64,000 bases of DNA from Ctena decussata (Eukaryota > Mollusca > Bivalvia > Lucinida > Lucinidae): assembly GCA_963989385.1 (NCBI GenBank), contig OZ022506.1, positions 2,211,415 through 2,275,414 on the forward strand, in the 5' to 3' direction. The position numbers and the translations under genes were made by a program. A model generated the notes under the pieces. The model had not been told where the DNA came from, searched no databases, and saw only the letters and a program-made list of their open reading frames with translations. Shown piece after piece: positions 55,374 through 64,000 of this stretch; the first letter of the stretch is position 1; every line of letters starts with the position of its first letter.

Positions 55374-58300
55374 CCATTTGGTTGCCTTAGAAAAATGTTT
55401 TGGAGGGTTTTGGAAGAGGAAAAAAAACACAGCATCATACAGCAGAAGACTGGTGTAGATATTTGATATCATTTTGGAGTGGGGAAGCTATATCTTGTAA
55501 TATCATATGATGTCGCATCTGAGAGTCTAATAAAGCCATGCATTAAAAAGATAATCAACCAGTTGATTAAATATCATAATAATGTCGTAACATTACGTGT
55601 GGACAGGGGTAAACATGTTGCATTTCTAATCGTGACATTATGTGCAAAATTTGCTCATAAATGAGATTTTAGTGTCATATGATAAATAGAATCTTGCGTT
55701 CGTAAACTCGTTGGGGAAAAGTGATAAGATGCTCTGCATAGCCCTGCATCTTATCTTTTTCCCCAACTCGTTTAATAAATTCAGTAGTACAGGAGCACTC
55801 ATGTAAGATCCTCTATGTCAGTTAAGGAATTAAGAAGAATGAAGTATTTCAAATGTTGGTTTAAACCTTTTATAAGAAATGGTTGTATTACAGAGAAAGA
55901 AGTGGAAGAAAAGAGAGCTGCCATTTCCAGAAGGCCAAGAATCAGTAACAGCTCATCTGATATCATAGAAGACACCATGTACCTGGCCAGGGTGAAGGAG
56001 ACTTGTACAACAGTAGGACTGAAGCATTCTGATGGTAGGTCAATGTTGCCACAATCTGCAATTCAGGGGTCACAAGAGCGATCCCCGGATTCTCTGGTCT
56101 TTTGGGTGGGACTTTAATCTAATGTCCCTTCTCTGCATGACCTAGTTGTTGGTGGGAAATTAAACCCCAAGTTCAATCACTCACTCCTTCTGCATGACCT
56201 AGTTGTTGGTGGGAAATTAAACCCCAAGTTCAATCACTCACAAGGAGTGAGTGATTGAACTTGGGGTTTAATTTCCCACCAACAACTAGGTCATGCAGAG
56301 AAGGGACTTTAGTTTAAAGTCCCATCCAAAAGACCAGAGAATCAGGGGATCGATCTTGTGACCCCTGAATTGGTAGTCCAGTGTTATCCACTACCGCTGC
56401 TCCTCACAGTCAGGCGAAGACATCTGTGAAAAGTTAAATCAACTTTTGGAAACTTAAAATGGGTATGGAAAACCGAAACATGTCAGGGACAAATCAGGGA
56501 AAATGTAAGGGCAGTCGCAAGTGGAGGATAAATGGCAACCCCAGAAGTGTCTTTTCAGCACTTAGAGGTTTTGGAAAATAAAATTATGGAGATGTGCAGG
56601 CTGAACAGAGTCATGGATTTCTGCAAATGCCTTAAACATCTTTCTTTTCATATGAATTCATGAACAAATGAGTGAGTGAAAGAACTTTGGCCCCGAGGTT
56701 ATAAAACTTGAATACATTCTCAAACTCAAAATAAAGCACATTGATTGGCTGCTTCCGAGCATGTGCTTGGAAGCAGCCAATCAGTGTGCTTTATTTTGAG
56801 TTTGAGATTATACTCAAGTTTTATAACCTCGGACCCTGGTCTAATGTCCCACCAACACATAGGTCATACTGAGATGGGAGTGGAGTTTGAAGTGCCATCC
56901 GAAAGACCTACCGGTATGTGTGAATTTGTGGCCCCTGGATTTGTAGTCTAGGCCACTACACTACTGCTGCTCCTAAAGACGAATGAGATGTTTATATGAT
57001 AACAAAAGGTTTTATTCAGTTAATGTTAGTGTGAAAATGTCAAAATGTTCCAGAAATTTTCTGTGAACGTGGCACAAGTGTAGTATTCTTATCATTAATT
57101 AAAACTAAAATCCAATCATATAATGAATTTCGGAGTTCAATGTAGCTGCATATCATTCTCAGTTGATGTCATTTTAGATGATAGGTACACTAACAGGGGA
57201 AGTAACTCTGGCAGTTTGATTTTTGCCTCCCTTTCTAGTGGGGCTCAACTTCAATGGAAATAATTTGCTCCTCTAGGAGTAAATTTTGTCCTTTGAAAGT
57301 AGACCCTACTTTGGAAGGGCTACCTTATCCAGGAAAGCAAACAAGAAGTCACAAAAGTTGTTTCCCTTTATAGAAATGATGGCAGAACACACACTTTAAC
57401 CCTTAATGCGCCAAAAAGCAGACAACAAAATTTACCTCTGCAGAATTTCAAAAAATGTCTCGTCCAAGCGATATCATATTGAGAATTCGAACACTAAAGG
57501 GCAAACAGTGTAGATTCCGATGAGGTGGCTCATTATGAGCCACCTCATCTGGATCTACACTGCTTGCCAATTCAACAATTTTAATTTTTGGCGCTTTAAG
57601 GTTAATTGATTTTATGTATTTCTGTGATAGGTGAAGACAAAATAGGCTATCTCCTGGAAGATGTCCACAAATGTGACCCCTCTAGAAATGCCACGCAATG
57701 GGGCCCTTTATCTGATCCCATCACTAGTTTTGATAATGTGTCAGAGAAACTGGTTTCAAGGTAAAAAATTACTGTATTGATTCTATTAAATGCACTGCTG
57801 GGTGTTGCATTATAAAGGGGGGTGTTTGTTATTTAAACTCTAAAGAGAAGTAAATCACCCATGCCAAAATGATTCATTCAGGCGGGCAGCGTAGCACAAC
57901 CGGTAGGGCACCTGACTCGTAAGTCAGGGGTCCTGGGTTCGAAACCCGGTCTGGCCACATACTTTGTTGCTCCTTCTGCTGATTCAAGAAGGGCAGTTGT
58001 CAATTACGGGCCAAAGTATGTGCACTTAGTACTGGTTAACCGCTTAGGAGGTCTAAGCCTGCCCAGGAATAGTGTGGTTAGGGTAACTGACCGTCCCGAC
58101 ATGACCATAGCTGTTTACCGTGGATGATAAGCAAAAAATCAATGAAAAAAATAATAATAATTCAAATAAGCAAATGAAGCTGACTGGATATGAATCGCAA
58201 CACGAGAAAACCAACAAATTGCTTGTGCGCCCAGCACAGACTCAGATCAGCCTGGGCATCCGCCCAATCTGATCAGAGTCTTCGCTGTCCACATAGAGGT

Positions 58301-61300
58301 AGCCTAGACTCTTAGCTACCCTTTCAGCGCTTAGCAAAGAGTCTGAGCAAACTGGGCGGATGCAACTCTACTATGTTAGCCTCCCTTCTTAGTAGGTGTC
58401 AAGTCGTAAAAGAATTTGCTTGAGAAGCAAATCCTTTCTTATAAGAGTAGACTCAGTTTCAAAGAGTATATCATCCAGAGGTGAAAGAGGAATTGACACA
58501 AGATCACATAACATTATTTTCAGAAAAAAAAGGGCAGGGGCGATAATTAGGATTAATGTGGTAATTCATCCGGAATTGTTACTGTGGGCTCATTTGTTCA
58601 TAATATCAGTAACATCAAAGATTGGTTAAGTCCTCTGGTAGGCATAAAAAAAAATGAGCTTATAGTTTTGGCTAAAACTATGAGAGGAGCTTAGGCAGTC
58701 CAGAAGTTCCTCACATTTTTCAGCAAAAAAATGACAGTGGTTTTCCATACCATGCTGGGTCAGGGTTAGGGTTATGTTAACTGGCTACATGTACATACAT
58801 AGTTAATATTGAACAACTGCAACTTGGTCAAGATAAACAAACTGCAAAGCAAGTTTATGCAGGTAGAGTATAAGTTGATGATATGGCTTTGTAGATAAGC
58901 ATACTTTGATACCTATCTCTTGTATTGTTTATAAGAGGTTTATACTCAAGACTCAAAATAGAGGTTGCAAGGTTGAGTTTGGTCAAGTTGTGATCAGAGG
59001 TTTGTACTCCAGACTCGAAAAATAGAGGTTGCAAGGTTGAGTCTTGTCAAGGTTGTGATTAGAGGTTTACACCACACTCAATATACAGAGGTTGGGGGAT
59101 TGAGTCTGGTGAGGTTTGTAATTAGAGGTTTACAATCCACACTCAAAATACAGAGGTTGCGGGGTTGAGTCTGATGAGGGTTGTGATTAGAGGTCTACAC
59201 ACCAGATTCTAAATACAGAGGTTGCGGGGTTGAGTCTGCCGAGGGTTGTGAATAGAGGTTTACACTCCAGACTAAATACAGAGGTTGCAGGGTTGAGTCT
59301 GATGAAGGTTGTGATTAGAGTTTACACACCAGACTCTAAATACAGAGGTTGCGGGGTTGAGTCCAGAGTTCACGAAAGTCTGCCAGAGTTTACAGGACCG
59401 AATCTGGTAAAATGATTAAAATGCACTTGAAAATTCTGAATATTTTTACCAGACCGAATGAATTTTTACCAGACATGTCAGGCGGTCAGACGGGGTTTCG
59501 TAAAGACTGTGAGTCAGGTGAGGGTTGTGATTAGAGGTTTTCACTCCAGACTAAATACAGAGGTTGCGGGGTTGAGTCTGATGAAGGTTGTGATAAGAGG
59601 TTTACACTCCACACTCAAAATACAGAGGTTGCAGGGTTAAGTCTGGTGAAAGTTGTGATTAGAGGTCTACACTCCAGACTCTAAATACAGAGGTTGCGGG
59701 ATTAAGTCAGGTGAGGGTTGTGATTAGAGGTTTACACTCCAGACTAAATACAGAGGTTGTGGGGTTGAGTCTGATGAAGGTTGTGATAAGAGGTCTACAC
59801 TCCACACTCAAAATACAGAGGTTGCAGGGTTAAGTCTGGTGAAGGTTGAGATAAGAGGCTTACCTCCATACTAAAAAAAACTGAGGTTGCAGAGTTGAGT
59901 CTGATTGAGCTTGTAATGAGAGGTTTACACTTCAAACTAAAAATACAGAGGTTATCGGGCTGATTGTAGTGAAGGTTGTGATTATTCTTAAGAGAATGTC
60001 TTATTTGAACTCCTTCATCATCTCATTCATTCCCTCATGGTCCAAAATATCTGAAATACTGTTGAATAGGCTGTAAACGGCCAAATCAGACATTGCTCCA
60101 TGCTAATTTTAGTTATCGCTTTGGCACATGGTATATAAGTCACCTTTCTCATGAAATACGAGTCATACATTTTGTACAGGAACCTAGTAAGAACAGGAAA
60201 ATTTTGAGGTAATTTCCTATTCATTCTATATGATGTGGTATGTTGTGACCCCTGTATCAGAACTCTTGTTGAGATAGTTCTGATGAGTGGTCACAACAAC
60301 GTACAAATTTTCTGAAGGAATAAGAACTGAGCCTCAACACAACAAAACCAGCAAAGTGGCATGTGCACTCAGCAAAGACTCAGATCAGCCTGGGCATCCA
60401 CCAAGTATAATCAGAGTCGTGACTGTGTACTGAAAGGGTAGCTTAGGGTCTAAGCTACCTTCATGACAACAGTGAAGACTCTTTTCAGACAGGGTGGATG
60501 CCCAGGCTGATCTGAGTCTTCACTTGGCACTCATGCCACTTTGTTGGTTTTGTCATGTCACGGCTCAATATTATCTGTTGAATAAAAGAATTCTTTATCT
60601 GATCTTCTTGTTTTACTCAGGAGTTTGGAAGGAGGAGAGAAGGGGAGACTACTGGGTGCTAAGAAATCTCAAGAGTTTATGTCATCATTAAAGACGATCA
60701 TGCAGGAAATTGAGGACTTTTTGTCACACACAGCCATGAATGTCAGTAATAACTCATCAATGTCAGAAACTAATAATAGTATATACCTACTAGAGTCACA
60801 CGAGAGTGATGGAAATATTTGCAGTGATAACACAGCAACGTCAAAAGCTGCTGATCAGGTACCATTACCAGAAATAGGCAAAGGTGAAGAAAATGCAGAG
60901 ATAGACAGACAGGATTCAGTAAGGGTTTATCAAGATAGGAAAGATTTACCAGAATCATTTAGAGATTTTAGGGAGGGTGATGGTAATATCGACTATTTTA
61001 TATCAATAAATAAATGTAATAGAACCTGCTCATGTAAAGATGTGTCAACAGATAAGATTATGACAGTCGGTAACAGAGACTGTTTTCTTTCTGATACAGA
61101 ATCTTTGGAAAGTGACAGAGTTATATCCCCTGTAATTAGACAAGAAAGTGCTAATGTGCCATTTGATTCTGTAACAGGTAAGGATTTAGCAAGGCCTGTA
61201 ATTCAACATGCTAATAAAAGAGTTAGGTCCCTTGACTCAGCTAATTTGACCTTCTCTCCAGTTGTTTATGTAAAAAGTGATTATGAAGAAACAGATAGTG

Positions 61301-62274
61301 TTCCAGACAGAGAGATAAAGGGACCAGTACTTCAGCATAGTAGTAAAAGAGTTAGGTCCCTTGATGCAGCTAACTTGTCCTTTTCACCAATAGTGCATGT
61401 AGATTCTGAAGAATTTGGAAACAATGTCGGTGCTGAAACAGAAATGAATGTTAAAGATATCACAAATTCACCTATAGCTAGCTTTTACTTGAATGAATCA
61501 CCAAAGAAAGAAAATAAGGAAACTGACACAGTTGCAGAAATAACCTCAGATAGTTGCCATATGCTTGATACAGAAGGTAAACTTTCTGAAACTAACCAAA
61601 GTTTGAGTGATACTTTTGATTATCAGGATTTGTATAAAGGTGTTCATGAAAATAAGTTAGATGGTTGTGTTGAGAGAAGAACAAGATCTGCAGACAGTGA
61701 CTTGCTTAAAATGAATTCTGTAGAATCAAGTTCAGGAATAAACCCATGTGAAGTTAAACCTTATTGCCATAATCAAAAGGACATAGAAGGTGAGTGTGAG
61801 TATACAGTTAAACAAATAACACTGACAGGAGCTGAAGGAGTTAAAAGTCAGATGGATTTTCCAGAAAATAGAGTGGTAGAAGAAAAACTCACATTAGAGA
61901 CTTTATTTGCAAAAGTAAAACTACCTCAGATGACTGCAGTTGGACGCTCAAATTCACGGGACTCAAGTTTGTCTGAAGATTCAGTAGAAGGAGTAGATGA
62001 TTCCGGAGTTGAGTCCGATTTTTTCTTGAGAGCAGAAAGCAACACAGGATATCAGTCTTCATTACAGGATCATAGTGACCATTTGAAACAAATGTTAGGT
62101 ATAGGTGCAGGTGTAAATAATGACAACATTTATTTGGGTCAGAGATTTCAGAGCCTGAAAAGTCGTTTGAATAGTGGTGTGTCCAAACAGGATTCCTCTA
62201 TGAGACATACAGGCAAAGGAACTCAGTTGGCTTTTTATAATCAGACTCGTAAGTATAGACAATCATGTTCTTAG
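50229..62274 (+). CDS. RRM-domain protein, 755 aa, six coding exons
   Basis: Coding exons: 50229-50285, 51317-51405, 53157-53281, 55822-56034, 57631-57760 and 60621-62274. All junctions follow GT-AG and phases agree (0, 2, 1, 1, 2), giving 2,268 nt with the stop. The start is the first ATG in the first coding exon. Residues about 5-85 form a complete RNA recognition motif: RNP2-like YSVFVGHL, RNP1-like YGFVRYF, and ELCGSNIIVQLAKD as the last strand. Exons 4 and 5 encode a basic then acidic region. The large last exon (from residue 205) is Ser/Asp/Glu-rich and probably disordered; it carries two copies, at about 395 and 438, of a motif containing KRVRSLDxANLxFSP. An RRM at the N-terminus indicates RNA binding. 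I do not recognise the family, so no symbol is given. Confidence 0.85.
50286..51316 (+). other. RRM gene intron 1 with two foldbacks
   Basis: Inverted arms 'ttcccttccaaaacaatc' / 'gattgttttggaaggaaa' at about 50810-50893, and 'aattgtcatttggggaagta' (51131 on) against 51222-51264. Together they suggest one MITE of about 450 bp at roughly 50800-51270. Confidence 0.65.
51317..51405 (+). CDS. RRM gene, exon 2
   Basis: Acceptor 'tatatttcag', donor 'tatgg|gtaaga'. It encodes HQLRDLFEKCGQVVDIF and the start of RNP1. Ends in phase 2. Confidence 0.85.
51936..52358. mobile_element. MITE in intron 2 with TAATACACAGTTCCGAG ends
   Basis: TAATACACAGTTCCGAG at about 51939-51955 is matched by its complement at about 52341-52357. 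The weaker 'aattg' / 'taatt' similarity continues outside. Probable TA-target element; non-coding. Confidence 0.7.
52381..52449. repeat. 69 bp hairpin in intron 2
   Basis: 'gaatctgggctgatcacatg' is mirrored by its complement; the centre is 'ggtaccattatggtacc'. Only the tip and one base near it fail to pair. Confidence 0.85.
52450..53156 (+). other. RRM gene intron 2, remaining part
   Basis: AT-rich. A CAGTGTTCTCCCC terminus near 52857 is a fragment of the CAGTGTTTCCCC family. Confidence 0.5.
53157..53281 (+). CDS. RRM gene, exon 3
   Basis: Acceptor 'atcattctag', donor 'cgcag|gtaggc'. It encodes FVRYFDLEAAKRAIRELH and the last RRM strand. Ends in phase 1. Confidence 0.85.
53388..54520 (+). 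mobile_element. Tandem-core element with leading hairpin in intron 3
   Basis: A hairpin at about 53388-53450 (GACCCCTTATTAGAACCGTCTC / GAGACGGTTCTAATGAGGGGTC) is followed by 'gcgtctgtccgtcagg'. Six to seven units of about 150 bp follow ('ctaggtcactgtgacctact', 'agaacattgaaacttcatca'). No 3' terminal hairpin was found. A related hairpin stands alone at 60241-60299. Confidence 0.7.
54521..55821 (+). other. RRM gene intron 3, 3' part
   Basis: It contains a T run of about 35 at 55340-55374 and a hairpin at about 55706-55772 ('aaactcgttggggaaaa' and its complement). Otherwise nothing recognisable. Confidence 0.55.
55822..56034 (+). CDS. RRM gene, exon 4
   Basis: Acceptor 'ctatgtcag', donor 'tgatg|gtaggt'. 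It encodes a basic region (KELRRMKYFKCWFKPF) and an acidic one. Phase 1 at both ends. Confidence 0.8.
56055..56400. mobile_element. SINE family C, two copies head to head
   Basis: The minus-strand copy (about 56400 down to 56250) has an A-box-like 'agcggtagtggataac' and a B-box-like 'gatcgatccc' region, then a body with 'gcatgacctagttgttggtg'. The plus-strand copy at about 56070-56250 matches it with a direct duplication of the 60 bp tail. Together they make an inverted repeat of about 300 bp. Confidence 0.75.
56692..56833. repeat. 142 bp foldback in intron 4
   Basis: 'cccgaggttataaaacttga' at 56692 is mirrored at about 56812-56833. The arms pair along 'caaactcaaaataaagcaca' as well. Loop about 12 bases. 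Confidence 0.85.
56834..56975 (-). mobile_element. SINE family C, diverged copy
   Basis: On the minus strand 'aggagcagcagtagtgtagt' and a body with 'tatgacctatgtgttggtgg' match the copies at 56055-56400 at lower identity. Confidence 0.65.
57397..57604. mobile_element. TTAA-flanked MITE in intron 4
   Basis: Left TTAACCCTTAATGCGCCAA and the complement of the right end (TTAACCTTAAAGCGCCAA) are inverted repeats beginning with TTAA. The core is a 68 bp hairpin (57500-57567, 'gatgaggtggctcat' arms). The TTAA target suggests a piggyBac or similar origin. Confidence 0.75.
57631..57760 (+). CDS. RRM gene, exon 5
   Basis: Acceptor 'tctgtgatag', donor 'ttcaag|gtaaaa'. It encodes an acidic segment (DKIGYLLEDVHKCD) and FDNVSEKLVSR. 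Ends in phase 2. Confidence 0.8.
57885..58140 (+). mobile_element. tRNA-derived SINE, family B
   Basis: A-box 'tagcacaaccggtagggc', B-box 'gggttcgaaaccc', and the same 165 bp body as at 29465-29702. An A-rich/(AAT)n tail follows. The better B box here suggests a younger copy. Confidence 0.88.
58195..58375. mobile_element. Foldback MITE, diverged copy
   Basis: It shares 'gactcagatcagcctgggca' and the arm layout with 60331-60566, but the outer arms are decayed. Confidence 0.6.
58920..59975. repeat. About 63 bp minisatellite, about 15 copies, in intron 5
   Basis: The unit has 'gttgtgattagaggtttaca', 'ctccagactaaatacagagg' and 'ttgcggggttgagtctg'. It is interrupted by an unrelated 110 bp at about 59395-59510. 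Small open frames follow from the period. Confidence 0.85.
60241..60299. repeat. Hairpin related to the one at 53388-53450
   Basis: TGTTGTGACCCC...GGTCACAACA with 'agaac' / 'gttct' inside. The outer pattern is shared with 53388-53450, the inner stem sequence differs. No tandem core follows. Confidence 0.75.
60331..60566. mobile_element. Foldback MITE, about 236 bp
   Basis: The left arm ('aaccagcaaagtggcatg', 'gactcagatcagcctgggca') is mirrored by the right arm ending near 60566; the inner stem is 'gggtagctta' / 'taagctacc'. Relatives at 58195-58375 and a half copy at about 4620-4680. Confidence 0.8.
60621..62274 (+). CDS. RRM gene, exon 6 (terminal)
   Basis: Acceptor 'tgttttactcag'. 1,654 nt, continuously open to TAG 62272-62274; codes residues 205-755. 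Ser/Asp/Glu-rich, with two KRVRSLDxANLxFSP repeats (DNA about 61190 and 61320). No recognised domain. Confidence 0.88.
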
Positions 62275-62829
62275 ATTAAACATATTTTATTGCAGAAAGT
62301 CAAAGGGATATGACACAAGTTATACACAACATCATATAGTCCTCTCCCTAAATGTGACAAGTAATCTACAAATGGTACAATGGTAAATATGATACCTTTT
62401 TTTTTCGAACGGAAATACATTCTTATCTTCACTCCGTAACATTCAACAATGCTCTGTTCCACATAAAAGCTACTTTCTTTGAACTAACAAGTAACGTGGA
62501 ATTTGATACGGATGAGATTAGGATATCAGCTCCTGTGAACCTGCGAGTATCTTTAATATATTTTAAGACAGCAAGTATAACTGTTTTATTGAGGTCGTAA
62601 CTAAGTTCTGATCTTCCATTCAATAATAAATTTAAGTTAACGAACAGAATGAAATTTAGAGTCGCCGAGAAACTATCTCGTTAAATATCATAAAGTGTGC
62701 AAGGAAAGAAATAATGCTCAGCAGTTTCAAAAAAACATTGATTGAGAGAAGTTTGAAAGCTATTGCTTAAATTTTGTGAAAACGAGAGAAAAAAAGCAAC
62801 ATTATATTCACTATAAAATGGTAAAGGTT
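62275..62829 (+). other. Probable 3' UTR and flank of the RRM gene
   Basis: ATTAAA directly follows the stop, and AATAAA lies at 62625-62630, the better poly(A) signal candidate. No further gene. Confidence 0.5.
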
Positions 62830-63085
62830 TCCTACAGCCGAGTGGCCATAGGGGCAGTGGAGGTTACAGGCCCACTGTGTCTTGGGCCCAGCATATTGAA
62901 GTTGGAACCCATCCTCTCCTTTTGCTGCCTAGTACTTCCCTGATTGAAAACAGGTACCCATTAATTGCTGGGTTGATAGAGAGAATTTTCCTGTGTCCAA
63001 ATGGCTGAATCAGGGTTTGAACCCGAGACCTTCTGTTGATGCTCTGCACCATAACCATGTCGTTTTGATGACTTGACCATGGCCC
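62830..63085 (-). mobile_element. tRNA-derived SINE, family D
   Basis: On the minus strand 'ggtctcgggttcaaaccctg' is a B box preceded by an A-box-like 'gacatggttatggtgcagag'. The body includes 'taatgggtacctgttttc', common in marine invertebrate SINEs. Confidence 0.7.
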
Positions 63086-63114
63086 CTCATCATATTCACA
63101 ATAGTGATTGTTAA

Positions 63115-64000
63115 TTATACCCCCGACGTATGTCGAGGGGTATATAGTTTTCGCCTTTCCGTCCGTTCGTCCGTCCGTGTGTCAGTTTGTCCGTCCGTTA
63201 ACATTTGCGTCAAAGTTTTGCGTTAAGTTTTTATTCTTTGCTTATATTTCCAATAATCTTCGATGGAACCTTTTGGTATGTGACTAAGTATATTTCTAGG
63301 TTCATGCAGAATAGTTGACATCATCTGGATGATGCTGCTGACCTAAGGTCAAGGTCACAGACTTAAACATTTGCGTTAAAGTTTTGCGTTAAGTTTATAT
63401 TCTTCTTTTATATTTCCAATATCCTTTGAAGGAAGCTTTTGATATTTGACTAGGGTTACTTTAAAGTTTATACAGAGTAGTTGTCATCATCTGGATGCTG
63501 CTGCTGACCTAAGGTCAAGATCACAGACTTAAACATTTGCATTAAAGTTTTGCTTTGAGTTTATATTTTTCTTTTATATTTCCAATATCCTTTGATGGAA
63601 CTTTTTGATATTTGGCTAGGTTAACTTTTGGGTTCATAGCTGCTTACCAAAGGTCAAGGTCACAGATTTGTATATTTGTGTTAAAGTTTTGTGTTAAGTT
63701 TACATTCTTTGTTTATATTTCAAACATTCTTTGATGAAACCTTTTGATATATGACTAGGTTTACTTCTATGTGTTCATGCAGATTAGTGGACATCATCTG
63801 GATGCTGCTGCTAACCAAGTTCATGGAAATAGACTTATATTATGTTTACATTAAAGTGTTGTGTTAAGTTGGTCCTCATTGCTGATATTTGTAATATACT
63901 TTGATGGAACCATTTGATAGGTGACTAAGTTTACTTCTAGGTTCAAACCATGTATAAGATTGCTTATATTAGGCGGTGGTGTCATTAGGCGGTGGTGTTG
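63115..64000 (+). mobile_element. Tandem-core element, 5' part (runs off the window)
   Basis: Starts with the hairpin 'tatacccccgac' / 'gtcgaggggtata' (63117-63152) and 'ccgtccgttcgtccgtccg'. About four units of roughly 175 bp follow ('catctggatgctgctgctga', 'aaggtcaaggtcacagactt'). The same hairpin, CGTC, tandem-core layout as the other elements. Confidence 0.75.

Noticed and set aside
57890..57965. tRNA-Thr(CGT)-like gene
   Set aside because: Same SINE head; 6-base anticodon loop and weak acceptor pairing.

Overview
The window looks like eukaryotic, intron-bearing, repeat-dense animal DNA, most likely from a bivalve mollusc. The clues are many elements with a terminal hairpin, a gtccgtccgt stretch and tandem cores of about 150 bp (the pearl/Helentron-associated style described from bivalves), several tRNA-derived SINE families, CR1/jockey-like LINE pieces, and a split gene with ordinary GT-AG introns. 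The species is inferred, not proven. No prokaryotic operons, rRNA genes, convincing tRNA genes or CRISPR arrays are visible.

Layout: 1-8.8 kb is repeats (a 300 bp tandem array, two foldback elements, a TA-flanked MITE, a SINE, and a 2.6 kb tandem-core element interrupted by a hAT-like element). 9.2-12.6 kb holds two degraded LINE reverse-transcriptase copies; the second sits inside a SINE. 13.1-16.35 kb is a large inverted-repeat element with a 428 bp palindrome. 17.885-26.73 kb is one LTR retrotransposon (228 bp LTRs, about 3% diverged, ATAA target duplication). 26.7-34 kb is AT-rich DNA with MITEs and SINEs. 34-50 kb is a run of tandem-core elements with cut-and-paste elements inserted in them. 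50.2-62.3 kb is the only convincing host gene, a six-exon RRM protein of 755 aa whose introns are full of foldbacks, SINEs and minisatellites. The last 1.7 kb is a SINE and the start of another tandem-core element.

The most interesting object is the LTR element. Its order is Gag (helix-hairpin-helix-like N-terminus, long SR-rich domain, zinc knuckle), a retropepsin, an integrase core with DD35E and a C-terminal PHD finger, and then a third ORF of 805-839 aa with a zinc-finger-like motif and a TatD-type metallo-hydrolase domain, in the env position and preceded by a good splice acceptor. Reverse transcriptase, RNase H and the integrase HHCC region are missing. The element also carries about two dozen copies of the 7-mer CTTCTAG on its sense strand, most sitting in the loop of a hairpin whose stem differs from copy to copy but stays paired. 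These lie in coding and non-coding parts, and six are spaced exactly 35 bp apart just before the 3' LTR. A second hairpin set, with GTATTCTATAC at the tip, lies in the 5' leader. This hairpin system together with a nuclease-like ORF is the best candidate here for something undescribed.
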